Position numbers and translations under genes: made by a program
The notes under the pieces: generated by a model
Seen by the model: only the letters and a program-made list of their open reading frames with translations
Told to the model about the DNA's origin: nothing
Databases searched by the model: none
Part shown: positions 51,256 through 62,416 of the stretch, piece after piece
Layout: every line of letters starts with the position of its first letter
Position numbering within the stretch: position 1 is the first letter of the stretch
From: Pseudomonas sp. v388
GTDB taxonomy: Bacteria; Pseudomonadota; Gammaproteobacteria; Pseudomonadales; Pseudomonadaceae
DNA length: 64,000 bases
Direction: 5' to 3'
Assembly (NCBI RefSeq): GCF_003935425.1
Contig: NZ_RHQN01000009.1
Span: 1-64,000 of the forward strand

Positions 51256-53211
51256 ATGGCCGGGCTTATTCCCCAGAGCTTTATTGACGACCTTCTGAAC
51301 CGCACCGACATTGTCGATGTAGTCAGCTCGCGCGTGCAGCTGAAAAAAGCAGGCAAGAACTACACTGCCTGCTGCCCGTTCCACAAGGAAAAAACGCCGT
51401 CCTTCAGCGTCAGCCCCGACAAGCAGTTCTACTACTGCTTCGGTTGTGGCGCAGGCGGTAACGCCCTTGGCTTCATCATGGACCACGACAACCTTGACTT
51501 TCCCCAGGCCGTCGAGGACCTGGCCAAGGCCGCCGGCATGGAAGTGCCGCGCGAGCAAGGCGTCAAGGGCCAAAAGCCCAGACAACCGACCGACTCGCCG
51601 CTCTACCCGCTCCTGACGGCGGCAGCGGAATTCTACCGCCAGGCGTTGAAACACCATCCTGCGCGCAAGGCCGCCGTGGATTACCTCAAGGGTCGCGGAC
51701 TGTCGGGAGAAATCGCCCGGGACTTCGGCCTGGGGTTTGCGCCGCCCGGCTGGGACAACCTGTACAAGCACCTGAGCAGCGATACGTTGCAGCAGAAGGT
51801 GATGATCGACGCCGGGCTGTTGATCGAGAACGCCGAGACCGGCAAGCGCTACGATCGCTTCCGTGATCGCGTGATGTTCCCTATCCGCGATTCACGCGGG
51901 CGGGTGATCGCCTTCGGTGGCCGCGTCCTGGGCGACGACAAGCCCAAGTACCTGAACTCCCCGGAAACGCCGGTGTTCCATAAGGGCCAGGAGCTGTACG
52001 GGCTGTTCGAGGCGCGCAAGCACAACCGCAACCTCGACGAGATCATCGTCGTCGAAGGCTACATGGACGTCATCGCGCTGGCTCAGCAAGGCCTGCGCAA
52101 TGCTGTCGCGACGCTGGGTACCGCAACCAGTGAAGAACACTTAAAGCGCCTGTTCCGGGTCGTGCCCAACGTCCTGTTCTGCTTCGACGGCGACCAGGCG
52201 GGCCGCAATGCCGCATGGCGCGCACTGGAAGCCACGCTATCGAGCCTGCAGGACGGGCGCCGCGCGCGATTCCTGTTTTTGCCGGAAGGCGAGGACCCGG
52301 ACACGCTGGTGCGCTCCGAAGGCACCGATGCGTTCAAGGCGCGCATCAACCAGCATGCGCAGCCGCTGGCCGATTATTTCTTCGAACAGCTGACCAAAGA
52401 GGCCGACCCGCGCTCCCTGGAAGGCAAGGCTCACCTGGCGACGCTGGCCGCGCCGCTGATCGACAAGGTGCCGGGTGCCAACCTGCGAATCCTGATGCGG
52501 CAACGGCTGACCGAGATTACCGGCCTCAACGGCGAGGCGGTCAACCAGCTGGTACAGAGCGCGCCCAGCGAGGCGCCGCCCAGCTACGATCCCTATGTCG
52601 ATTACGATGCCATGCCGGACTTCGCCGATTACCAGCCGCAAGGCGGGTACGACGCCCAGCAGGAATGGACGCCAAAGAAAGCCGGTGGTCCGAATCAGAA
52701 AAAATGGGACAAGAAGCCCTGGGACAAAAAAGGCAAGCGCGCAGACTTCGAACCGCGCGCGCCACGCGTCCCGACAGCGGTGGAACCGCCCATGCAGGCG
52801 GCATTGAGAACGTTGCTGCACCACCCCGAATTGGCCGAAAAGGTCGAGAATGCCAGCCACTTCGCCGCAGAAGACCATGCCCAGGCGCAATTGCTGGTGG
52901 CCTTGATCGAAGCGCGGCAAAAGAATCCGAACCTTCGGTCGTTACAGTTGATAGCGCGGTGGCATGGCACTGAACAAGGCCGATTACTGCGCGCACTGGC
53001 AGAGAAGGAATGGTTGATCGAGGCCGACAACCTTGAACAACAGTTTTTCGACACTATAACTAGGTTATCGGCGAGCCAACGCGAGCGGAGCCTCGATCAA
53101 TTGATCAGCAAGGAACGTCAAACGGGCTTGACGGCAGAAGAGAAAGCTCTGCTGCTCAAACTGCTCAATCGCGATGTTTCTGCACAAAACCCGACCTCAA
53201 CTGGCGCGTGA
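51256..53211 (+). CDS. dnaG: DNA primase
   Basis: Synthesises RNA primers at the replication fork. In 651 residues it has an N-terminal CHC2 zinc finger (C40, H43, C61, C64), the RNA polymerase core with a Toprim motif (VVEGYMDVIAL; CFDGDQAGRNAA), a charged linker (about 440-510) and a C-terminal helicase-binding domain. Confidence 0.98.
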   Translation: MAGLIPQSFIDDLLNRTDIVDVVSSRVQLKKAGKNYTACCPFHKEKTPSFSVSPDKQFYYCFGCGAGGNALGFIMDHDNLDFPQAVEDLAKAAGMEVPREQGVKGQKPRQPTDSPLYPLLTAAAEFYRQALKHHPARKAAVDYLKGRGLSGEIARDFGLGFAPPGWDNLYKHLSSDTLQQKVMIDAGLLIENAETGKRYDRFRDRVMFPIRDSRGRVIAFGGRVLGDDKPKYLNSPETPVFHKGQELYGLFEARKHNRNLDEIIVVEGYMDVIALAQQGLRNAVATLGTATSEEHLKRLFRVVPNVLFCFDGDQAGRNAAWRALEATLSSLQDGRRARFLFLPEGEDPDTLVRSEGTDAFKARINQHAQPLADYFFEQLTKEADPRSLEGKAHLATLAAPLIDKVPGANLRILMRQRLTEITGLNGEAVNQLVQSAPSEAPPSYDPYVDYDAMPDFADYQPQGGYDAQQEWTPKKAGGPNQKKWDKKPWDKKGKRADFEPRAPRVPTAVEPPMQAALRTLLHHPELAEKVENASHFAAEDHAQAQLLVALIEARQKNPNLRSLQLIARWHGTEQGRLLRALAEKEWLIEADNLEQQFFDTITRLSASQRERSLDQLISKERQTGLTAEEKALLLKLLNRDVSAQNPTSTGA

Positions 53212-53225
53212 GGTCCTAGCTCGGG

Positions 53226-53231
53226 TATAAT
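53226..53231 (+). promoter_or_regulatory. Possible -10 box of an internal rpoD promoter
   Basis: A perfect TATAAT 48 bases before rpoD, in the dnaG-rpoD gap, but without a recognisable -35 at 16-18 bases. Internal rpoD promoters are known in this operon type. Confidence 0.35.
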
Positions 53232-53278
53232 CCTCGGCTTGTTTTTTGCCCGCCAAGACCTTCAGTGGATAGGGTGTT

Positions 53279-55123
<1,845 letters not shown>

Positions 55124-55140
55124 CAGAGCACGCGATCCCC

Positions 55141-55168
55141 AAAACCCCCGGCCTTCCGGGGGTTTTGC
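55141..55168 (+). terminator. Rho-independent terminator of rpoD
   Basis: An 11-base perfect stem AAAACCCCCGG / CCGGGGGTTTT (55141-55151, 55156-55166) with the loop CCTT, directly downstream of rpoD. Confidence 0.95.
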
Positions 55169-55609
55169 GTTTCTGGGCGACGCAGACCAGACGCGGCTCC
55201 GGCCACGCACACAAAAATATTTCCTACGCCAAAGCCAAATCGGCAGTGAATTGCTGTACCCGGTCTATATTGAATGCGGGCCAAGTGACACTAATGTCAG
55301 ATGCGGGGCCTTCGCGGCCGGTGAATGGCACGCACAGGGCACAAAAATCGAGCGCATTGCTGCCGACAATTTCAAATCCTGTCAATCGTCGCCAGGAAGG
55401 CAAAGCTTCGCAACTTGACCTAAAACTATGTGTCGTTCCTGAATGGAAACCTCTGCCTGAGCCTTGGCACACCATCGTGCATTCAGAAGAAGTGAAGATG
55501 TCTCCGACAACCACACAGTCATCGCGCAAGCGCCTCGTCGACGTGGCCCTGTCGGGCCTTGAGTCAACGTTGCCGCTCCGCGAGACGGGCAGCCTGATAC
55601 AGCACGGAC
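55169..55609 (+). other. 441-base gap between rpoD and the GGDEF/EAL gene
   Basis: No supported gene. A frame through MSPTTTQSSRKRL (from 55498) is open and could be a remnant or an alternative 5' region, but shows no PAS or other domain. The expected upstream half of a PAS domain is not found here in any frame I could recognise. Confidence 0.5.
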
Positions 55610-58123
55610 ATGAGCCACTTTATGCGCGGATTAATGATCGACATCAGCGACAGCAAGCAGGCAGAAGAAGCATTGCGGCTCTCCGAAGGCAAATTTGCAT
55701 CTGTCTTCGCCCGATGCCCGGACATCATGATGATTGCGCGCTTGTCAGACGGGTGCATCCTTGACGCCAACCGTGCCTTCACTGAACAGATCGGCCTGAG
55801 CGCCGAAGAAGCGGTAGGCAAGACGACCAGCCAGATCAACCTGTGGGGCGTTCCCGGCATTGGGCAGACCCTGATCGAGCGCTTGCAGAAAGGCAACATC
55901 CGCAACCTGGAAATGCCCATGAGGCGCAAGGACGGCCGCACATTCTCCGGCCTTCTCTCTGCCGAGCCACTTGACCTCAGCTCGACGCCTGCGATTTTGC
56001 TGGTCGTCAGAGACATCACGCCGCTCAAGCAGGCGCAGCAACAACTGCAACTTTCGGAAGAGAAATTCGCCAAGGCGTTTCACGCCTCGCCCGATGGCAT
56101 GGCGATCACCCGCGAACATGACGGCATGGTCGTGGAGGTTAACGAAGGTTTCACCCGGCTGACCGGCTATACCGAACAGCAATGCCTGGATCACTCGGCA
56201 TTCGAACTCAAGCTATGGGCCGATCAGACCGAACGTCAGGTGCTGCTTGACCAGCTGAAACGGGATGGCTCGGTACGCGACTTCCGTGTGCAGATCAGGG
56301 GGGCGAATGCCAACCTGCGGGTCTGTGAACTCTCCGCGCATCCGGTCGTGATTGCAGGCGAAGACTGCCTGCTCACCATCACCCGCGACATCACCGAACG
56401 CCAGCAGATGCAGGAGAAGCTGCATCTGGCGGCAACCGTCTTCGAGAGCACCGCCGAAGGCGTATTGATCACCGACACCTCCCAGCGCATCAACGCCGTG
56501 AACCGGGCATTTACCGAGATCACCGGCTATAGCGAACAGGAAGCCATCGGTCATACGCCACGCCTGCTCGCTTCCGGCCAGCACGACAGCGCGTTCTACG
56601 CAGCCATGTGGTATCAGCTGACGGCCGAAGGCCACTGGCAAGGTGAAATCTGCAACCGTCGAAAGAACGGTGACCTGTACCCCAGCTGGCTGACAATCAG
56701 CGCGGTACGCAGCAAGGACCAGTCCATCACCCACTTTGTTGCGGTGTTCGCCGACATATCCAGCCTCAAGCACGCCCAGGCACGCCTGGACTATCAGGCC
56801 CATCACGATCCCCTCACCGGGCTGCCCAACCGCACGCTGTTCGAGAGCCGCCTGCAAACCGCCCTGCTCCACAGCGAGGAATCCGGCAGCCTGGGCGCGG
56901 TGCTGTTTCTCGATCTGGACCGCTTCAAGCACATCAATGACAGCCTGGGCCATCCGGTCGGCGATCTGCTTCTCAAGGGGATCGCTCAGCGCCTCAAGGA
57001 AAACCTGCGCGACATCGACACGGTGGCGCGCCTGGGCGGCGACGAGTTCATCGTGCTGCTGCCTGGGCTGCTGCAACCCAGCGACGCAGAAACCATCGCC
57101 AACAAACTGTTGGCCAGCTTCACCGCGCCTTTCCAGGCGGGCGAGCACGAGTTCTTCATGAGCGCCAGCATCGGCAGCAGCCTGTTCCCCACAGACGGCA
57201 CCGATGTTGCCACGCTGGTCAAGAACGCCGACGCCGCGATGTATCGCTCCAAGGCCAAGGGCCGTAACCGCATAGAAAGCTACACCCGCGACCTCACCTC
57301 TCAGGCCAGCGAGCGAATTGCGCTTGAACAGGAGCTCAGACGGGCGCTGGAGCGCGACGAGCTGAGTCTGTCGTACCAACCCAAGATCAGCCTGCTCAAC
57401 CACCAGATGGTGGGCGCAGAAGCCTTGATCCGTTGGAGCCATCCGATCTTCGGCGAAGTGCCGCCGGAGCATTTCATCTCGCTGGCCGAAGAGAACGGCA
57501 TGATCCTGCAAATCGGCGACTGGGTCCTGGAAAGCGCCTGCCGCCAGATGTGCGAGTGGCGCAAGAGCCACCAGCCATTCGGACCATTGTCGGTCAACCT
57601 CGCCGGCGCCCAGCTGCGCCAGCCCAATCTGGTCCGGCGCATCGAGCAACTGCTGGACGAAAACGGCCTGGAGCCGGGCTGTCTGCAACTGGAAATCACC
57701 GAAAACTTCATCATGAGCCAGACCGGCGAAGCCCTGGCCGTGCTGCACAAACTGAAGAAGCTGGGCGTGCAACTGGCCATCGACGACTTCGGCACCGGCT
57801 ACTCGTCCCTCAGCTACCTCAAGCGCCTGCCGCTGGACATCCTCAAGATCGACCAATCCTTCGTTCGCGGCCTGCCGGAAGACACCCACGACGCTGCCAT
57901 CGTCCGCGCCATCATCGCCCTGGGCCGCAGCATGCAACTGACCGTCATCGCAGAGGGTGTGGAAAACAGCGAACAACAGAAATTTCTCGCCGCGGAAGGC
58001 TGCGAACAGATACAGGGGTACATCGTCAGCCTGCCCCTGCACCCGGACCAGTTCTGCGCTAACTTTCTTCTGTCGAAGCTTTCGGATTTTTCGGATAGCA
58101 CAGCCGTGAAACCGTCGTTATAA
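55610..58123 (+). CDS. PAS-PAS-PAS-GGDEF-EAL cyclic-di-GMP protein, apparently N-terminally truncated
   Basis: Protein of 837 residues with three PAS/PAC units (about 23-140, 145-265, 270-390), then GGDEF and EAL domains. Both catalytic signatures look intact: GGDEF at 476-480 with an inhibitory RxxD site (R467-D470) five residues before it, and EAL at 604-606 (AEALIRW), so it may make and degrade c-di-GMP. The first 22 residues (MSHFMRGLMIDISDSKQAEEAL) are the tail of a preceding PAS/PAC unit whose start is missing. No transmembrane segment is seen. The start codon is uncertain. Confidence 0.85.
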   Translation: MSHFMRGLMIDISDSKQAEEALRLSEGKFASVFARCPDIMMIARLSDGCILDANRAFTEQIGLSAEEAVGKTTSQINLWGVPGIGQTLIERLQKGNIRNLEMPMRRKDGRTFSGLLSAEPLDLSSTPAILLVVRDITPLKQAQQQLQLSEEKFAKAFHASPDGMAITREHDGMVVEVNEGFTRLTGYTEQQCLDHSAFELKLWADQTERQVLLDQLKRDGSVRDFRVQIRGANANLRVCELSAHPVVIAGEDCLLTITRDITERQQMQEKLHLAATVFESTAEGVLITDTSQRINAVNRAFTEITGYSEQEAIGHTPRLLASGQHDSAFYAAMWYQLTAEGHWQGEICNRRKNGDLYPSWLTISAVRSKDQSITHFVAVFADISSLKHAQARLDYQAHHDPLTGLPNRTLFESRLQTALLHSEESGSLGAVLFLDLDRFKHINDSLGHPVGDLLLKGIAQRLKENLRDIDTVARLGGDEFIVLLPGLLQPSDAETIANKLLASFTAPFQAGEHEFFMSASIGSSLFPTDGTDVATLVKNADAAMYRSKAKGRNRIESYTRDLTSQASERIALEQELRRALERDELSLSYQPKISLLNHQMVGAEALIRWSHPIFGEVPPEHFISLAEENGMILQIGDWVLESACRQMCEWRKSHQPFGPLSVNLAGAQLRQPNLVRRIEQLLDENGLEPGCLQLEITENFIMSQTGEALAVLHKLKKLGVQLAIDDFGTGYSSLSYLKRLPLDILKIDQSFVRGLPEDTHDAAIVRAIIALGRSMQLTVIAEGVENSEQQKFLAAEGCEQIQGYIVSLPLHPDQFCANFLLSKLSDFSDSTAVKPSL

Positions 58124-58124
58124 T
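58119..58124 (+). promoter_or_regulatory. -10 box of the tRNA-Ile2 promoter
   Basis: A perfect TATAAT followed by a G+C-rich stretch (CCGCGGCC), 14 bases before the tRNA. It overlaps the stop of the preceding gene. No good -35 is visible. Confidence 0.55.
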
Positions 58125-58138
58125 CCGCGGCCTACTGA

Positions 58139-58215
58139 GGGCCTATAGCTCAGTTGGTTAGAGCAGAGGACTCATAATCCTTTGGTCCACGGTTCGAGTC
58201 CGTGTGGGCCCACCA
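58139..58215 (+). tRNA. tRNA-Ile2 (anticodon CAU, AUA-decoding after lysidine modification)
   Basis: A 77-nt cloverleaf with encoded CCA. The 7-bp acceptor stem GGGCCTA/TGGGCCC, D arm GCTC...GAGC, anticodon loop CTCATAA and T arm CACGG-TTCGAGT-CCGTG all pair. A CAU anticodon could mean Met, but C4-G69 and C5-G68 in the acceptor stem and the GACTCATAATC context fit the TilS-modified Ile2 species, unlike elongator tRNA-Met. Confidence 0.9.
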
Positions 58216-58221
58216 TCTTGA

Positions 58222-58245
58222 AAGCCGCGTATTACGCGGCTTTTT
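58222..58245 (+). terminator. Terminator of the tRNA gene
   Basis: AAGCCGCGT-ATT-ACGCGGCTT (58222-58242), a perfect 9-base stem followed by more T, starts 7 bases after the tRNA. Confidence 0.92.
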
Positions 58246-58490
58246 GCTGTCTGTAAAAAAGCAGTTCTGTCACAGGGAGCCCACCATCGTGCCGTGTCCA
58301 AACGGTCTTTACGGCCTCTGGTTCTACGGCTCACCTGCCAGGAATGTATCGAACTCGTCATTGCCAGTGCCAGATACAGCACATTGTCCTGGTCGCACAC
58401 CATCCGGCCGTCCTGCGTTGATCTTGCAGAATACAAGGCAACAGTGAAACGGGCACGACCCCACTCTGGACGTTGAGCCGAATGCAGGCT
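58246..58490 (+). other. Gap between the tRNA and the Fic gene
   Basis: No supported gene. At 58279-58288 the ten bases GCCCACCATC repeat those at the tRNA 3' end (58208-58217), a possible short attachment-site trace. The rest has no recognisable coding or structure. Confidence 0.4.
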
Positions 58491-58519
58491 TTAATCGGCT
58501 CATCATATGAGCCGATTAA
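58491..58519. promoter_or_regulatory. Palindromic operator candidate upstream of the Fic gene
   Basis: A perfect 13-base inverted repeat TTAATCGGCTCAT-CAT-ATGAGCCGATTAA, ending 30 bases before the Fic start. Half-site-like GAGCCG (58475) and GGCTCA (58531) flank it. The Fic protein ends in a winged-helix-like domain that could bind here (inference). Confidence 0.6.
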
Positions 58520-58549
58520 GTTCCGTATTTGGCTCAAAGGGGATTCACC

Positions 58550-59683
58550 ATGTCTGAACATCTCTGGATCTGGCAGCACCAGGACTGGCCCGGCTTCGAG
58601 TGGGACAGCGAACACCTCACGCCATTGCTGCGTGAGTGCGTTAAGGCGCAGGGCCGCTTGCTGGGCATAAGCGGTGCGGCGGGTGGCAATGCGCAGCTGC
58701 AGGAAAGTCTGGATGCGTTGCTCCAGAACATCATCACCTCTTCCGCGATCGAGGGGGAGCAACTGAACGCTGGTTCGGTACGCTCGTCGCTGGCACGCCG
58801 GTTAGGCCTCGCTGACGAAGGCAAGCCCAATTCACGCAGTGAGGGCTTGGCTGAGCTAATGATGGATGCCACTCGCGAGCACAGTCAGCCGCTTACACTT
58901 GAGCGGTTGTTCACCTGGCACAGGTGGCTATTCCCAACCGATGACAGTCTGTTCACCCATCCGATTCGGGTCGGAGAACTGCGCGGCGAAGAGCCCATGC
59001 AAGTGATTTCCGGGCGGATCGACCGGCCTACCGTGCATTTCGAAGCACCGCCGCGCGTAGATCTCGACCCGCAGATGAACGATTTTCTGCTCTGGTTTGC
59101 CGCCAGCCGGAACGATTCGAATCTTGACCCGTTGATCCGGGCCGGCATTGCACACTTCTGGTTCGTGACGTTGCATCCGTTCGAAGACGGAAACGGTCGC
59201 ATGACTCGCGCCCTGACCGATCTCGCGTTGGCCCAGAGCGATCAACAGGCGATCCGGTTCTATGCCATGTCCACGAGCATTCTGGACGACCGCGCCGGGT
59301 ACTACCGGATTCTGGAAACCAGCCAGAAAGGCACGCTGGATATCACCGCCTGGCTTGAGTGGTTCCTGATGACCCTGCTGCATAGCGTGGAGCGGGCACT
59401 GTCGCGTATCGAACGCGTGCTCGCCAAGGCTCGTTTCTGGGAGATACATCGCGGGGACGGTCTGTTGACCGAACAGGTCAAAGTGCTCAACCGGATGCTC
59501 GATGGCGGTGAACGGGGCTTTGTAGACGGTATCAACGCGGCCCAGTATCAAGCCGTCGCGAAGGTTTCCAAGGCGACAGCCACCCGCCACCTCAGTGATT
59601 TACTCGCCAAGCATTGCCTGGAACGCTTGCCGGGTGGTGGGCGCAGCACGCGGTATCAAATCAATCTTCCCTCCCCGACTTAA
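58550..59683 (+). CDS. Fic-domain protein (class II) with C-terminal winged helix
   Basis: Probable AMP-transferase of 377 residues. It has an N-terminal DUF4172-like region with the inhibitory motif SSAIEG (64-69, Glu68), the Fic core with the intact catalytic motif HPFEDGNGRMTR (209-220), and a C-terminal helix-turn-helix (about 330-370, KVSKATATRHLSDL). An intact inhibitory glutamate predicts self-restrained activity. Start ATG 58550 after AAGGGG. The target is unknown. Confidence 0.9.
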   Translation: MSEHLWIWQHQDWPGFEWDSEHLTPLLRECVKAQGRLLGISGAAGGNAQLQESLDALLQNIITSSAIEGEQLNAGSVRSSLARRLGLADEGKPNSRSEGLAELMMDATREHSQPLTLERLFTWHRWLFPTDDSLFTHPIRVGELRGEEPMQVISGRIDRPTVHFEAPPRVDLDPQMNDFLLWFAASRNDSNLDPLIRAGIAHFWFVTLHPFEDGNGRMTRALTDLALAQSDQQAIRFYAMSTSILDDRAGYYRILETSQKGTLDITAWLEWFLMTLLHSVERALSRIERVLAKARFWEIHRGDGLLTEQVKVLNRMLDGGERGFVDGINAAQYQAVAKVSKATATRHLSDLLAKHCLERLPGGGRSTRYQINLPSPT

Positions 59684-59736
59684 GATCGCCGAGATACGTC
59701 CGACACCCTCCTGTACCCAATCAGGATTGACAACAT

Positions 59737-60534
59737 ATGGAACGGAATCCGTTAGACGCCGCCGCTATCCTCGCGCCCACTCTCGAAGCGCTGCGTTGGC
59801 TGTTACCGGCCCTCTTCCTCATATCCCTATTGAAGACACGCTGGGCAAAGGGTCATATCGGCGAGCTGCTGGTCCGCCTCTTCGCCCGCTGGAAGCTGGA
59901 CAAGAACGTCTATCGCCGCTTGCACAACGTCACGCTGAACACCCTCGACGGCACGACCCAGATCGATCACGTTTTTCTCTCGCCCTATGGGGTGTTCGTG
60001 CTGGAGACCAAGAACATGACCGGCTGGATCTTCGGCAGCGAGAAGCAGCCCCAATGGACGCAGAAGATCTACAAGCGTACGTTCAGGTTCCAGAATCCGC
60101 TACGCCAGAACTACAAGCACCTCAAGGCGCTTGAAGCAACGCTGGGGATCGATCCGGCGCACCTGCACTCAGTGATTACGTTCGTCGGCGGCAGTACGTT
60201 CAAGACCGAGATGCCCGCAAACGTGACCAGGGGCATCGGCTTTGCGCGCTACATCCGCTCATTTCAACAGCCTGTGTTCAGCGAAGCGCAGGTCGAAGCA
60301 TTTACCGAAGCCCTGCACACCGGGCGTCGCGCCCCGACCCGCGCAACCCACCGCGAACACGTGCAGAGCCTCAAACGGCGAAGCGATCCCATGGCAGAGC
60401 GCTTTTGCCCCAAATGCGGCGGTTCATTGCTGGTTCGCACCGTAAAATCTGGGGTAAACGCAGGAAATCAGTTCTGGGGATGCTCGACGTACCCTAAGTG
60501 TCGTTATAGCCAGGCATTTCCAGGCACTTTGTAG
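59737..60534 (+). CDS. NERD-domain protein with C-terminal topoisomerase-type zinc finger
   Basis: Protein of 265 residues with an N-terminal hydrophobic helix (about 18-36), a NERD nuclease-related domain (about 45-155; IDHVFLSPYGVFVLETKNM) and a C4 zinc finger (CPKCGG...FWGCSTYPKC) at the C-terminus. NERD proteins are thought to act on DNA, but the role is not established. Same strand as the Fic gene, 53 bases on. Confidence 0.85.
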   Translation: MERNPLDAAAILAPTLEALRWLLPALFLISLLKTRWAKGHIGELLVRLFARWKLDKNVYRRLHNVTLNTLDGTTQIDHVFLSPYGVFVLETKNMTGWIFGSEKQPQWTQKIYKRTFRFQNPLRQNYKHLKALEATLGIDPAHLHSVITFVGGSTFKTEMPANVTRGIGFARYIRSFQQPVFSEAQVEAFTEALHTGRRAPTRATHREHVQSLKRRSDPMAERFCPKCGGSLLVRTVKSGVNAGNQFWGCSTYPKCRYSQAFPGTL

Positions 60535-60733
60535 TGAGCGCGCTCACCGCCGAGCGGTCCCTTTCCGGGAATGATCCACACCTCCACAGCGGCCGTCTCC
60601 ATTTGCCTGCATCCATTTTCCCTACAAAACGCATTGCGGTTGTCGCTCCCATTTTGTTGCGCCTTTGTGGCTTACTACCCCCCACCACCATCCAATCACG
60701 GACTTCTTCTCTTCCCTCGCGGTCTCTTAACGC

Positions 60734-61804
60734 ATGACCAATTCGCGCTCTGCTTTCATTCCTTCCTGGCTACGCCCTGTTCTGCGTCCGATCCTGGACC
60801 CGTATCGCCGCTATCGGCATGCGCGGTTGATTCATGCGGCGCGGATTGCGGTGGGGTTGCTGGTGACGATTCTATTGACCACCGGCCTGAACCTGCCGCA
60901 CGGCGAGTGGGCGTCGGTGACGATGTTGATCGTGATCGGCGGCTTGCAGCACCACGGCAATATCGGCAAGAAGTCGGTCGAGCGGGCGTACGGCACGCTG
61001 ATCGGCGCGGGGTTAGGGTTGCTGGTAGTGGTACAGCAGGGTTATCTGGAGATACCGCTGCTGACCTATTCGATGATGGCCGTGATGTGCGGCTTCTTTG
61101 CCTATCACGCAATCGGCAAGGGTGGTTACACGGCGCTGTTGTCGGCGATCACCCTGTTCATCGTCGCCGGTCACGGCTACAACCCGATCAGCGACGGGCT
61201 GTGGCGAACGGTGGACATCCTGATCGGGATCGCCCTGGCGTTGGCGTTCTCGTTCGCGCTGCCGTTGTATGCGGTGTTTTCCTGGCGCTATAACCTGGCC
61301 AGCGGCCTGCGCGACTGCGCCAAGGTTTACGGGCGCATCAACCAAGGGCAGCCGGTGACTGCGGATGAACACCTGAAGCTGACCGCCAGACTCAACAGCA
61401 CGATGCTGCAACTGCGTTCACTGCTACCGTCGGTGTCCAAGGAAGTTCGGATTTCCATGGTCGAGCTGGATGCGATCCAGGGACACTTCCGGATGTGCCT
61501 GAGCACCCTGGAAATCCTCGCCAACATTCGCCCGACCAACCTTGGCGAAACGGCAGGCACCTCGTTGAAAGCATCGCTGGATGCCGATTACCGGCAGATT
61601 CGGCGGCAACTGATCGGCATGGCCCGCGCGTTGCAAACCGGCGCCATCGAGCGCCTGGCGCGACCTGCGGAAAGCACACCTGAACCGCACGCCCCGGTGC
61701 CTGCCGAACTGCTTGGTTATCACTTGATGAACGTGCAACTGGCGCAGAATCTGGACGGCCTGCAAGCTCGCCTGGCCAAGACCGCCAAGCGCTGGAAATT
61801 CTAA
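60734..61804 (+). CDS. FUSC-family membrane protein (aromatic acid exporter-like)
   Basis: Protein of 356 residues with an N-terminal block of about six helices (about 35-190; HAARIAVGLLVT...) and a soluble helical C-terminal half. It resembles the FUSC_2/YccS/AaeB family of putative effluxers. The substrate is unknown. It lies 10 bases before the Lrp/AsnC gene and is probably co-transcribed with it. Confidence 0.78.
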   Translation: MTNSRSAFIPSWLRPVLRPILDPYRRYRHARLIHAARIAVGLLVTILLTTGLNLPHGEWASVTMLIVIGGLQHHGNIGKKSVERAYGTLIGAGLGLLVVVQQGYLEIPLLTYSMMAVMCGFFAYHAIGKGGYTALLSAITLFIVAGHGYNPISDGLWRTVDILIGIALALAFSFALPLYAVFSWRYNLASGLRDCAKVYGRINQGQPVTADEHLKLTARLNSTMLQLRSLLPSVSKEVRISMVELDAIQGHFRMCLSTLEILANIRPTNLGETAGTSLKASLDADYRQIRRQLIGMARALQTGAIERLARPAESTPEPHAPVPAELLGYHLMNVQLAQNLDGLQARLAKTAKRWKF

Positions 61805-61814
61805 GGAAATCGCC

Positions 61815-62276
61815 GTGTCCGAACTTCGCCCGCCGGCACTCGATGACATCGACCGCCAACTTATCGCAGCGCTGCAGATCAATGCTCGGGAAAGCGTGGC
61901 GACCCTGGCGCGCCAGCTAGGCATCGCCCGCACCACCGTGACGTCGCGTCTGGCGCGGCTTGAAGCGAGCAAGATCATCACCGGCTACGGCGTGCGTCTT
62001 GGTCAACGAGTGGTCGACGGTGGGTTGCAGGCTTACGTCGGCATCACCGTGCAACCACGCTCCGGCAAGGAAGTGCTGCGCAGGCTTGGCGCTCTGTCGC
62101 AGGTTCAGCAACTGTGCGCGGTGAGCGGCGAGTTCGACTACGTGGCCTGGCTGCGCACCGACTCGCCGGAGCAGCTGGATGAACTGCTGGACCTGATCGG
62201 CAGCGTGGAGGGTGTGGAGAAAACCACGACCTCGATCATTCTCAGCAGCAAGATAGATCGTGGGCAGCCGGTGTAA
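61815..62276 (+). CDS. Lrp/AsnC-family transcriptional regulator
   Basis: Regulator of 153 residues with an N-terminal helix-turn-helix (LDDIDRQLIAALQINARESVATLARQLGIARTTVTSRLARLE) and a C-terminal RAM ligand-binding domain. It begins with GTG, AAGGA 7 bases upstream. It precedes davB on the same strand, as in P. putida, so it is a candidate lysine-responsive regulator of davBA (inference from position). Confidence 0.9.
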   Translation: MSELRPPALDDIDRQLIAALQINARESVATLARQLGIARTTVTSRLARLEASKIITGYGVRLGQRVVDGGLQAYVGITVQPRSGKEVLRRLGALSQVQQLCAVSGEFDYVAWLRTDSPEQLDELLDLIGSVEGVEKTTTSIILSSKIDRGQPV

Positions 62277-62416
62277 TGCAATCGATAAGCGACAAAATGC
62301 GTTTCTTGATCGTCACTTTGCAGCACATCCGATCACAATGACGGCACTTTGCGTCTTATTAACCAACCTGCGCTTCACTAGACTGTTGTTTTTCGCAGTC
62401 GCCAGCAAGGTCGGTC

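Noticed and set aside
56213-58042. 609-codon minus-strand frame opposite the GGDEF/EAL gene
   Set aside because: Shadow; the plus-strand frame has intact GGDEF and EAL motifs.
58139-58215. Calling the CAU tRNA elongator tRNA-Met
   Set aside because: Acceptor pairs C4-G69 and C5-G68 and the G27-U43 anticodon stem fit tRNA-Ile2.
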